From positions 1-64,000 of the forward strand of contig CALSUB010000001.1 of the NCBI GenBank assembly GCA_943789425.1: a DNA stretch of 64,000 nt, given 5' to 3'. The position numbers were made by a program, and so were the translations under genes. This document shows, one piece after another, positions 56,996 to 64,000 of this stretch (its first letter is position 1; every line of letters begins with the position of its first letter). The notes beneath the pieces were generated by a model. The model ran no database searches, was not told the origin of the DNA, and was given only the letters and a program-made list of their open reading frames with translations. This DNA is from an uncultured Luminiphilus sp. Its GTDB lineage: Bacteria; Pseudomonadota; Gammaproteobacteria; Pseudomonadales; Halieaceae.

Positions 56996-59350
56996 ATGAA
57001 ATACAACACCTTAAATATGGCCGTGATGCTGGCGATAGCCGGCACTGGCTTGAGCACTTCGGCATCGGCTCAAAGAGAAATATCCGGCCAGATCGAGGAA
57101 GTGGTCGTGACGGCTCAGCACCGTGAGCAGAACCTGCAGGATGTGCCTGTCGCGGTCACTGCACTGGATGAATCGGCAATCGAGAAAATATTTGCCAGGG
57201 ATCTGACAGATGTAACGGGTAAAACACCCAATTTGGTGCTCACGCCGATATTAGGGAACGGTACCGCGGCGATCTCAATCCGCGGTATGCAGCTCAACGA
57301 CGTAGAAAAAAGTTTTGACCCCGCGGTAGCGGTTTATCAGGATGGCGTATACCTCCAGACCACGACCGGCGCGCTGTTGAATGTGTGGGACGCCGAACGG
57401 ATCGAGGTGCTGCGTGGCCCTCAGGGGACACTGTTTGGTCGGAATACGATTGGTGGCCTGATACATGTGATCAGGAGTAAGCCGACAGGCGAATTAGGTG
57501 GAAAGTTCTCTTACACCGTTGCAGAAGACAGCCAGTCTGACTTTAAGGGTACCTTGAATTTACCCGAGTTTGCCAATATTGCGACCAAAGCGACTTACAT
57601 GAATCTCTCTGGTGGCGGTTATTTTGACAACGCCACACGCGGAGAATCTCAAGGCGAGACGGATATGCGGATGTGGTCTGTTTCGGCGTTATGGCAACCC
57701 ACGGATAATTTTTCGCTGCAGCTGACCTATGACGATGTTCAGGACGACACGCCTACGAGGCCTGTTACCTGCCTAACGGAAGCACCTGAGTTCCTTGCTC
57801 CTCCCCTTTCACCCGCGAACGAGTGTCCTGCTTTCACAGACGATGACGCTCACAGAGTGACCTATTCGGCAATGGATCAACCTGCCAGCATAGATCTGGA
57901 ATCTTTCACGGCGACTGCGGAATGGCGGATCAATGATTCGCATAAAGCGACCCTGATTTACGGTACTCGCGATATGGAAGAGACCGCGATTCAGGAGTTC
58001 GATGCGGTGTCCTCGGATTTGTTCTGGACATCCCGTCCACAGTTTGAGGAGCAGATGAGCGTTGAGTTGCGGCTTGAATCGGACTTCGATCGTTTCCGTA
58101 CCACGCTAGGCGCCTTCATGTGGGATAGCGAGTACAACCTTTGGCAGAACAGTTATTTCTTCGGAGGCTTGTTCGCATCGCCCTGGACTAAGCAAGAGAC
58201 TGAGAATACGTCAGTGTTTGGGCAAGTCGACTTTGATTTAACCGAAACCCTAACCTTGACCCTCGGTGGTCGTTATACAAAGGACGAGAAAGAGTTCTGT
58301 CAGGTGTTTACGGCCGCTCCCGGAGAAGGTCAGTCTGCCGCTGTCACCGATTACGACGGCATTGCAAAAGTCCCACTATTCGGACATGGCACGGCGGGCA
58401 TATGCCCGAGTTGGTCGGATGGGGTGATCAATAATAATTTTGTGAATCCCGTGACAGGTCAAGACGATGTGTTCAATGGCAGTCAGTCTTGGAGTGAGTT
58501 TACGCCGAAGGTAGGCCTGACTTACAACATGGATAACGGCATCCTTTACGCTAGCTACACAGAGGGATTCCGATCTGGCGGTTACAACGGGCGAGCCAGT
58601 GCTCCTGGCAACGCGGGGCCCTATGAGCCAGAGAATGTTGAGAGTATTGAATTTGGTTTTAAGACCAGCTGGCTTGACAACACGGTTCAATTTAACGGCT
58701 CTTTCTTCTCTACCGATTACGAGCAGAAGCAGGAAGATGTGGTGTTGCCTGATCCCGTCGCCATCACCCTAACGCTGGTTCAGAATGCCGCCGGCGCTAC
58801 GATGGAAGGCGCTGAGTTTGAACTGGTCTGGATGCCAACTGCCGGACTGAGTTTGAATGCCGCGCTCGGTTATCTCGATGCCTCGTATGATGATTACACG
58901 ACCTTAGACCCGGTGGGTAATTCCGTAGATAAGAGTGGATTTGATCTTCGACGTGCACCTGAGCTCAACTATTCTGTGGGTGCCAATTGGGAAATCGAGG
59001 TAGCGGATGTCGGGTTTGTGGTGGCTAACGTCAATTACCGATGGTTGGACAACTATCAAATTCAATCAAACGCGGGTGGACCTAAGCACTATCGCAGCGA
59101 TCCCACTAAACAGGAGGCATTTGGCCTGCTGGATGCTTCAATCAATTTCGAGACTGAGCACTGGAGGGTGTCACTGTTTGGCAAGAACTTAACGGATGAG
59201 TCGTATTGGTACCACACACTGGACGTGAGTGCGGCGTATGCGGCGACTTCGGCGACAGATCCATCGCCTAATTACGTACCAGGGCTATGGACTTTCGGTA
59301 CGATTAACCGTCCTCGTTATTTTGGTGCAGAAATTCAGTATCGTTTCTGA
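56996..59350 (+). CDS. TonB-dependent outer-membrane receptor
   Basis: 784 residues from ATG 56996. Signal peptide to about residue 28 (GTGLSTSASA), TonB box (IEEVVVTAQHREQNLQDVP), plug (AISIRGMQLND, VLRGPQGTLFGRNTIGGLI) and a long barrel ending RYFGAEIQYRF, the final outer-membrane strand. It is intact, unlike the other receptor. Likely imports a substrate for the surrounding oxidases; ligand unknown. It is followed by a strong terminator at 59376-59401. Confidence 0.93.
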   Translation: MKYNTLNMAVMLAIAGTGLSTSASAQREISGQIEEVVVTAQHREQNLQDVPVAVTALDESAIEKIFARDLTDVTGKTPNLVLTPILGNGTAAISIRGMQLNDVEKSFDPAVAVYQDGVYLQTTTGALLNVWDAERIEVLRGPQGTLFGRNTIGGLIHVIRSKPTGELGGKFSYTVAEDSQSDFKGTLNLPEFANIATKATYMNLSGGGYFDNATRGESQGETDMRMWSVSALWQPTDNFSLQLTYDDVQDDTPTRPVTCLTEAPEFLAPPLSPANECPAFTDDDAHRVTYSAMDQPASIDLESFTATAEWRINDSHKATLIYGTRDMEETAIQEFDAVSSDLFWTSRPQFEEQMSVELRLESDFDRFRTTLGAFMWDSEYNLWQNSYFFGGLFASPWTKQETENTSVFGQVDFDLTETLTLTLGGRYTKDEKEFCQVFTAAPGEGQSAAVTDYDGIAKVPLFGHGTAGICPSWSDGVINNNFVNPVTGQDDVFNGSQSWSEFTPKVGLTYNMDNGILYASYTEGFRSGGYNGRASAPGNAGPYEPENVESIEFGFKTSWLDNTVQFNGSFFSTDYEQKQEDVVLPDPVAITLTLVQNAAGATMEGAEFELVWMPTAGLSLNAALGYLDASYDDYTTLDPVGNSVDKSGFDLRRAPELNYSVGANWEIEVADVGFVVANVNYRWLDNYQIQSNAGGPKHYRSDPTKQEAFGLLDASINFETEHWRVSLFGKNLTDESYWYHTLDVSAAYAATSATDPSPNYVPGLWTFGTINRPRYFGAEIQYRF

Positions 59351-59375
59351 AGCTTGATGACGTATTGTTGAGATG

Positions 59376-59401
59376 AAGCCGCCTCAAGGCGGCTTTTTTT
59401 T
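59376..59401 (+). terminator. Rho-independent terminator after the TonB receptor
   Basis: AAGCCGCC and GGCGGCTT pair perfectly around TCAA, followed by a run of T. It starts 25 bases after the receptor stop and closes its transcript. Confidence 0.9.
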
Positions 59402-59528
59402 GCTCGAACGTTAGTGTTACGGTGCGCTGAGGCAGTCGAGCGATTTGCGCTTGGGTTCATCGTAATAAGGTGTTCAGGGTGAATACATGGGAGAGACTGC
59501 CTTGGTGACAATAGTGGGGTACTGAAAA

Positions 59529-59849
59529 ATGGAAAGAGAAAACTTGTGGGTGGTGAAGTGCACTGATCGAGAGGACGATGATGTCCCGCAGCTGCGTGAG
59601 GAATATATGGCCGGTCATCTATCGCACCTCGAGGCGATTGTGGACCACATTGCGATGGCCGGTCCCTTGAAGGATCCGTCGGGTAGCCGGATAGTGGGCA
59701 GTTTGCTCGCCTATCGCACCGACGATTTAGAGCAGGCCAAGGAATGGCTCGACGGTGACCCCTATGCTCGCTGCGGTATTTGGGCAGAGATTGAGTGGTC
59801 GAGACTGGTCTTGGCCGCCGGGTCATTGGTGGGTGGCGTGACATGGTAG
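59529..59849 (+). CDS. YciI-like protein
   Basis: 106 residues of the ferredoxin-like YciI fold: MERENLWVVKCTD, YMAGHLSHLEAIVDHIAMAGPLKDPSGSRIVGSLLAYRTDD and GDPYARCGIWAEIEW. The His-Asp pair resembles the putative active site of YciI, but its chemistry is unclear. The following SDR overlaps its stop. It is probably an accessory of the same catabolic group; no certain role. Confidence 0.83.
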   Translation: MERENLWVVKCTDREDDDVPQLREEYMAGHLSHLEAIVDHIAMAGPLKDPSGSRIVGSLLAYRTDDLEQAKEWLDGDPYARCGIWAEIEWSRLVLAAGSLVGGVTW

Positions 59850-60619
59850 CGATGAATCACGAAGATTTGCGCGCAAATCTGAGTGGTCGATATGCATTGG
59901 TGACTGGCGCCAGCTCTGGCATCGGCGCGGGCGTGGCGGCTGCATTGGCGGCCAACGGCGCCTCGGTCTGGGTCAATCACCCAGACGCATCGACCGCCGA
60001 CGCCGCAGAGGAGGTCGTTGCCGGCATCAAGGAGACTGGTGGCCGGGCGACAGCGATACAGGCTGATGTCAGCAGCGAGGCTGAGGTGGCGTCCATGTTC
60101 GCTGCCGTTGCCGCTGATGGACTCGATATCCTCTGCAATAACGCTGGCATTGCCCATGCGAGTCCGGTTGAAGAGATGGCCGTGTCCGACTTTGATCGCT
60201 TGATGGCAGTCCATGTCCGCGGCACGTTTCTGTGCACACGGGCGGCATTGAAGTTGATGTACCCCCGCAATCGTGGGCGTATTATTAATACAGCGTCCCA
60301 GCTGGCCTATATTGGCGCGCCAGGGTTCTCCCACTATACCGCCGCCAAAGGCGCGATATTGTCGTTCACCCGCAGTCTGGCACTTGAAATTGGTGACAGA
60401 GACATTACGGCCAATTGCGTGGCACCCGGTGCGACGATGACGCCGATTCTCGCTGATGTGCCGGAAGAGATGCTGGAGGGGATTCGCCTGAATATCCCTG
60501 CCGGACGGATCGCGGAGGTTGACGATATTGTCGGGGCATACCTTTTCCTCGCCAGCGACGCAGCAGGACATTTTCGGGGCCAGTGTCTGAGCCCGAATGG
60601 GGGCGATGCTTTTCTCTGA
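59843..60619 (+). CDS. SDR-family oxidoreductase
   Basis: 258 residues from ATG 59843 (a second ATG, 59852, is as plausible). Motifs: VTGASSGIGAGVAAALA, LCNNAGIAHASP, NTASQLAYIGAPGFSHYTAAK (Ser/Tyr/Lys) and a C-terminal SPNGGDAFL. It overlaps the YciI stop. Substrate unknown, but a glucose/3-hydroxyacyl-type dehydrogenase is the general class. A 302-bp gap to recA follows. Confidence 0.88.
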   Translation: MVAMNHEDLRANLSGRYALVTGASSGIGAGVAAALAANGASVWVNHPDASTADAAEEVVAGIKETGGRATAIQADVSSEAEVASMFAAVAADGLDILCNNAGIAHASPVEEMAVSDFDRLMAVHVRGTFLCTRAALKLMYPRNRGRIINTASQLAYIGAPGFSHYTAAKGAILSFTRSLALEIGDRDITANCVAPGATMTPILADVPEEMLEGIRLNIPAGRIAEVDDIVGAYLFLASDAAGHFRGQCLSPNGGDAFL

Positions 60620-60740
60620 GGGGTTGCCTCCGCGCCGATGAAGCCCAGCCATCTGTCGTTAAAGGCGACATGTGGGCTTTTGCGACACTATTTCTGCTGA
60701 AATTGATCGCTAAACTGCATTGCATTAGCATTAAAAAAAG

Positions 60741-60756
60741 CTGATTATATATACAG
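60741..60756 (+). promoter_or_regulatory. LexA (SOS) box of recA
   Basis: CTG-N10-CAG with an AT-rich centre (CTGATTATATATACAG) matches the gammaproteobacterial LexA operator; it lies 166 bases before recA. It overlaps a plausible -10 region, with TTGCAT 15-20 bases upstream as a -35. The remaining part of 60620-60921 holds only the leader repeat. Confidence 0.8.
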
Positions 60757-60870
60757 TACTTTTCCGAACGCGGTTTTGGCTTCACTTGACGGTTTTCTGA
60801 TTGGGGGGGGAGCACAAAGATTGAGCGGCAACGACGTTGCTGTCCTGATCGAAGGGCCAGCCAGAGAGAG

Positions 60871-60909
60871 CAGACCGAGAGACCAGACCGAGAGACCAGA
60901 CAGAGATAA
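60871..60909 (+). repeat. 13-bp tandem repeat in the recA leader
   Basis: CAGACCGAGAGAC occurs twice exactly (60871-60883, 60884-60896), with a third diverged copy (60897-60909). It ends 12 bases before the recA ATG and just before its Shine-Dalgarno AGGAG, so copy-number changes would shift the leader. Purine-rich (GAGA-like) on this strand. Confidence 0.75.
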
Positions 60910-60921
60910 CAGGAGCACAGC

Positions 60922-61995
60922 ATGGATCAGAATAAGCAGAAAGCATTGGACGCAGCGCTGTCACAGATTGAGCGCCAGTTTGGTAAAGGAACGGTCATGC
61001 GCATGGGTGACCAAGAGCGAGTGGCCATCCCATCGATCTCTACGGGCTCCCTAGGGCTGGACATTGCGCTGGGCATTGGCGGTCTTCCTAAGGGTCGTAT
61101 TTGTGAGATTTATGGCCCGGAATCGTCAGGTAAAACCACGCTGACACTGCAAGTGATTGCCGAGGCACAAAAAGCAGGGGGCACTGCTGCCTTCATTGAT
61201 GCAGAGCACGCATTAGATCCGCAGTATGCGGAAAAGCTGGGTGTCCAAGTCGACGACTTGATTATGTCTCAGCCCGATACCGGTGAGCAGGCGTTAGAGG
61301 TGGCGGAGATGTTAGTGCGCTCTGGTGCCGTCGATATTTTGGTGGTTGATTCGGTGGCCGCGTTGACGCCAAAAGCGGAGATAGAGGGCGAAATGGGCGA
61401 CTCACACGTCGGCCTGCAGGCGCGATTACTCAGTCAGGCGATGCGTAAATTGACTGGTGCGATTAAGCAGACCAATTGTCTCGTGATCTTTATCAACCAA
61501 ATTCGAATGAAAATTGGCGTGATGTTTGGTAGCCCAGAAACAACCACTGGCGGTAACGCGCTAAAATTTTACTCTTCAGTGCGCCTTGATATTCGCCGAA
61601 TCGGTGCGGTAAAAGACGGTGATGAGGTCGTGGGCAATGAGACCCGGGTAAAAGTGGTTAAAAATAAAGTTTCGCCGCCCTTTAAACAGGCGGAGTTTCA
61701 AATTATGTATGGCGTCGGCATCTATCAAATGGGCGAGGTGATCGATTGGGGAGTCAAACTCAATTTGATCGATAAGTCTGGCGCTTGGTATGCCTATAAG
61801 GGCGAGAAAATTGGTCAAGGCAAAGCCAATGCGGCGCGTTTCCTCAAGGAGAATCCAGCGCTTGCCAAGGAGATCGAGGATCAGATCCGGCATCAGATGA
61901 TGGGTGTCCCGCTTGCGGTCGTTGAGGCAGAGGTTAACGAGGTTGCCGAGGTGGCTGCGGTCGAGCAGAGTGGTGATAGTGCGGCGGAATCCTAA
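60922..61995 (+). CDS. recA: Recombinase RecA
   Basis: 357 residues, central to homologous recombination and SOS induction. Walker [10 protein letters not shown] (near residue 66-74), the conserved [32 protein letters not shown] and [30 protein letters not shown] are all present. The C-terminus is acidic. AGGAGCACAGC precedes the ATG. recX follows after 15 bases. Confidence 0.98.
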   Translation: MDQNKQKALDAALSQIERQFGKGTVMRMGDQERVAIPSISTGSLGLDIALGIGGLPKGRICEIYGPESSGKTTLTLQVIAEAQKAGGTAAFIDAEHALDPQYAEKLGVQVDDLIMSQPDTGEQALEVAEMLVRSGAVDILVVDSVAALTPKAEIEGEMGDSHVGLQARLLSQAMRKLTGAIKQTNCLVIFINQIRMKIGVMFGSPETTTGGNALKFYSSVRLDIRRIGAVKDGDEVVGNETRVKVVKNKVSPPFKQAEFQIMYGVGIYQMGEVIDWGVKLNLIDKSGAWYAYKGEKIGQGKANAARFLKENPALAKEIEDQIRHQMMGVPLAVVEAEVNEVAEVAAVEQSGDSAAES

Positions 61996-62010
61996 TCGGT
62001 AGGGCGTCGG

Positions 62011-62538
62011 TTGGGTTCTAAGGAAGACAATCCGTCTGTGACGTCTGGCGAGCTTCGGCTCGCCGCGATGGACCTGTTGGCGAGGCGCGAGCACGGCTTT
62101 CAGGAGCTGTTGGTCAAACTTCGTCAGCGATTCCGAAGACGAACCTGCTCAGATGAGCAGGTGCTGGACGTGCTCACTGCGCTGGTTGATGAGGGTCTCC
62201 TGAGTGATGAGCGTTTTGCCCTATCCACCGTCAGGCAGTTAGTGAATCGTGGATACGGGCCTCGGCGCATTGCCGAAACATTTCGTCAGCAGGGCATCGA
62301 AGACTATCTTTCGGGAGCTTTGGCAGCGGCCTTCGATACTCCGATAGACTGGCATGCCGAAGCAGCGAGTGCGTATCAAAAAAAGTATCGCGGTGACGCC
62401 ATTATCGGTGATTGGGATGCGCGTCAGCGCGAGAGGGCGAAGCGAATGCGGTTTTTACAATATCGTGGATTTGACGCTGAGGTTTGTCAGGCCTTGGTTT
62501 TTGATGGCCCAACCGCAGACGAACTGACACCGGGGTAG
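62011..62538 (+). CDS. recX: Regulatory protein RecX
   Basis: 175 residues, a helical repeat protein that limits RecA filament growth. It has LRLAAMDLLARREHGFQELLVKL, VLTALVDEGLLSDERFA, NRGYGPRRIAETFRQQGI and a C-terminal RMRFLQYRGFD, the three RecX repeats. I used TTG 62011; GTG 62038 is an alternative. It is 15 bases after recA and probably co-transcribed and SOS-induced. Confidence 0.92.
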   Translation: MGSKEDNPSVTSGELRLAAMDLLARREHGFQELLVKLRQRFRRRTCSDEQVLDVLTALVDEGLLSDERFALSTVRQLVNRGYGPRRIAETFRQQGIEDYLSGALAAAFDTPIDWHAEAASAYQKKYRGDAIIGDWDARQRERAKRMRFLQYRGFDAEVCQALVFDGPTADELTPG

Positions 62539-62569
62539 GCATTGCGCTGGGTTAAGACAGTGAGTCCTG

Positions 62570-62615
62570 CAGCACGCCCTATTGCGTGAGCGAACCTGAG
62601 CGGCAAGGCGTGCTG
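62570..62615. repeat. Perfect 9-bp inverted repeat between recX and DUF3014
   Basis: CAGCACGCC (62570-62578) and GGCGTGCTG (62607-62615) form a long-loop stem with 28 bases between, in the gap between convergent genes. No T-run follows on either strand, so it is a weak candidate for a two-way terminator. Confidence 0.45.
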
Positions 62616-62643
62616 AGCGCTTGGGCGGCAGCAGGCGATACCG

Positions 62644-63537
62644 TCAGCTAGGCTCAGCCAGTGTTGTCAACCACAACGCCCTGACTTGCATCGCTTTTTG
62701 CTTAACTGCTGAGGCGTTACTAGGACCCATACGCAAAATCTGTTTCTGCATCGGCGCGAGTGTCTCGATAGCTGGGTTCTCATAAATCCAGACAGCCTCT
62801 TTGCGAATAAGGCGTTCTTCAGTGATGTCGATCTCTGGCGTGGCAATGATCGTATCGAGCGTCTCTATTACCGCTAGGTCAAAATAGGCGGGATCTTCTC
62901 CGTAAAAGCCCCATGCCTCCCTAAACAGGGGCAAAAAGCGAGCGAGCGCGTCAATGATCGCCGCCGCATCGAGGCTTTCTATCCAACGCGTGATGGGGTC
63001 ATAGCGTGAGAACCCCTCTGGATCCGCGACGACCTGAGTGCCATCGTCGACAATGGGAAACGGGGCTTTGGGTCTGGCAATTGGAACCAATTTGTAGGGA
63101 ACATCTCCTTGCGCTGTGAGATAGATCAAGCTGGCGCTGCGCTCAATGATACTGCTTGGCATGAGGTACTGCTGTCCCGCGGTACCGAGTGGTATGGCGG
63201 CGAGGGCGTCCCGAACGGCATCATCACTTTCGAATAAAGAGGGTAGGGGTTCCACCGCGGGTTCAGCCGTCGGGATAACGACAGGGATTGCAGGCTCTGG
63301 CAGGCTGATGGGTGGTGTCTCTTCTGCGGGAGGGGCCGGCGGTGCGGGCGCGGTGGGCGCGGACTCCACAATCACTGCGTCTTCTTGAGGCCAGATGCCG
63401 GTCAAGACCACCACGCCAGCAGTCACAACACAGACCAGCGCCACCATTAACAGTTTCTGCGCTCTGCTGACGCTCCGCTGGGGCTGAGCGGTGGATCGGT
63501 TGCTGCTAACCGATGCCTCTTGGTCGGTTGCCGACAT
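62644..63537 (-). CDS. DUF3014 membrane-anchored protein
   Basis: 297 residues. A transmembrane helix is near residues 28-50 (KLLMVALVCVVTAGVVVLTGIWP), followed by a proline/alanine-rich linker (to about 100). The DUF3014 domain then shows FPIVDDGTQVVADPEGFSRYDPITRWIESL, FREAWGFYGEDPAYFDLAVIETLDTIIATPEI and KQILRMGPSNASAVKQKAMQVR. The soluble domain is probably periplasmic. No function is known. Confidence 0.87.
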   Translation of the reverse strand: MSATDQEASVSSNRSTAQPQRSVSRAQKLLMVALVCVVTAGVVVLTGIWPQEDAVIVESAPTAPAPPAPPAEETPPISLPEPAIPVVIPTAEPAVEPLPSLFESDDAVRDALAAIPLGTAGQQYLMPSSIIERSASLIYLTAQGDVPYKLVPIARPKAPFPIVDDGTQVVADPEGFSRYDPITRWIESLDAAAIIDALARFLPLFREAWGFYGEDPAYFDLAVIETLDTIIATPEIDITEERLIRKEAVWIYENPAIETLAPMQKQILRMGPSNASAVKQKAMQVRALWLTTLAEPS

Positions 63538-63727
63538 GGTCTACCTCATTTGGGTTGTGAATGTGAAGCTGACGCTCCTCTTGTGGCCACCATTGTGAGC
63601 GGAGCCCAAGGCGTCCTAAAGATCATACTGCGTTGACCCCCTACAATTCACCCTTGTGGCGGGGTGTTTCTCGGTAACAATCCCGTTTTGTCGTGCTATC
63701 AATGGTTCGGCATCAGTCGATAGTGAC

Positions 63728-64000
63728 TCAGGGCTTAATGGCCGAGGTCGCCTCCATATCGCGCAGCGCCTGCTCTAACTGGCCCACTAAATCGTCAAAG
63801 ACATCAACGGTTGCCTTAATCGGTTCCGCTGAGGTCATGTCGACGCCCGCTTTTTTCAATAACTCAATCGGATAATCGTTTGAACCCGACTTCAGCATGG
63901 CGAGATACCGTTTGCGAGCGGGTTCGCCCTCTTCCAGAATTTGTTTCGCTAAGGCGGTGGCGGCAACAAAAGAAGTCGAGTATTGGTAGACATAGAAATT
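63728..64000 (-). CDS. Oligoendopeptidase F-type (M3) peptidase, C-terminal part
   Basis: 91 codons run in from the right edge with no start. The final region reads NFYVYQYSTSFVAATALAKQILEEGEPARKRYLAMLKSGSNDYPIELLKKAGVDMTSAEPI, the well-known PepF C-terminus. The active-site HExxH lies outside the window. It would be a cytoplasmic metallo-oligopeptidase. The 190-bp gap to the DUF3014 gene shows nothing else. Confidence 0.85.
   Translation of the reverse strand, partial: NFYVYQYSTSFVAATALAKQILEEGEPARKRYLAMLKSGSNDYPIELLKKAGVDMTSAEPIKATVDVFDDLVGQLEQALRDMEATSAIKP

Noticed and set aside
59762-60652. Long antisense open frame across the SDR gene
   Set aside because: No recognisable motif, and it is antisense to a well-supported SDR; an effect of codon bias.
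1-64000. CRISPR array, prophage or IS element
   Set aside because: No regularly spaced repeats, transposase or phage structural genes were found.

Overview
This window looks like a chromosomal segment of a free-living, aerobic marine gammaproteobacterium, possibly Halieaceae/OM60-NOR5-like. That placement is an inference from gene content: lpxK-kdsB-murB, uvrC-pgsA, recA-recX, TonB receptors, a DmdA-like protein, and many SDR, P450 and amidohydrolase genes. No rRNA, CRISPR array, IS element or prophage was recognised. The window starts inside lpxK and ends inside an oligoendopeptidase gene.

Layout. 1-4968: housekeeping genes (lpxK, kdsB, murB, uvrC, pgsA). 5009-10355: an assimilatory sulfate-reduction locus, with an Lrp/AsnC regulator divergent from cysG, two tandem DUF2849 genes, cysI, cysH (APS-reductase type) and DUF934. 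10445-15146: a three-gene 2-oxoacid:ferredoxin oxidoreductase operon (GltD-like flavoprotein, KorA, KorB). 15340-20834: a DUF3604 protein, tRNA-Cys, small ORFs including two paralogous two-helix membrane proteins, a metallo-beta-lactamase-fold hydrolase, a small exported protein and a lipoprotein acid phosphatase. 21062-26714: rhlE, MFS, NUDIX, a 45-aa membrane protein coupled to a sterol-desaturase-family gene, and a MOSC protein. 26829-34562: aldehyde dehydrogenase, DmdA-like GcvT protein, Fe-alcohol dehydrogenase, sodium:solute symporter, amidase, cupin. 34623-41906: ThuA, Rieske oxygenase, TonB receptor, AraC regulator, glyoxalase I, bicupin. 42058-51540: a ten-gene minus-strand run (P450, P450, GntR, amidohydrolase, SDR, ThuA, SDR, 2Fe-2S ferredoxin, ACMSD-like amidohydrolase, MFS). 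It faces a plus-strand run (isoquinoline-oxidoreductase-type IorA-IorB, Dabb protein) across a promoter with two phased palindromes. 54688-60619: a cytochrome c/PQQ dehydrogenase of the polyvinyl-alcohol-dehydrogenase type, a second TonB receptor, a YciI protein and an SDR. 60741-64000: LexA-box-controlled recA, then recX, DUF3014 and pepF.

The most interesting unit is the 42-57 kb block. It combines outer-membrane uptake, periplasmic quinoprotein oxidation, molybdenum hydroxylation, two P450s with a ferredoxin, dehydrogenases, two amidohydrolases, a permease and a GntR regulator. I read it as one catabolic system for an unknown hydrophobic, cyclic or aromatic compound; the substrate cannot be told from sequence.

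A strong caution is that about 19 single-base frameshifts break otherwise intact, conserved genes, including essential murB and pgsA. Most lie in short homopolymers and about 16 are one-base insertions. This pattern fits uncorrected long-read indels far better than pseudogenes, so coordinates below span the whole restored gene and each break is noted.
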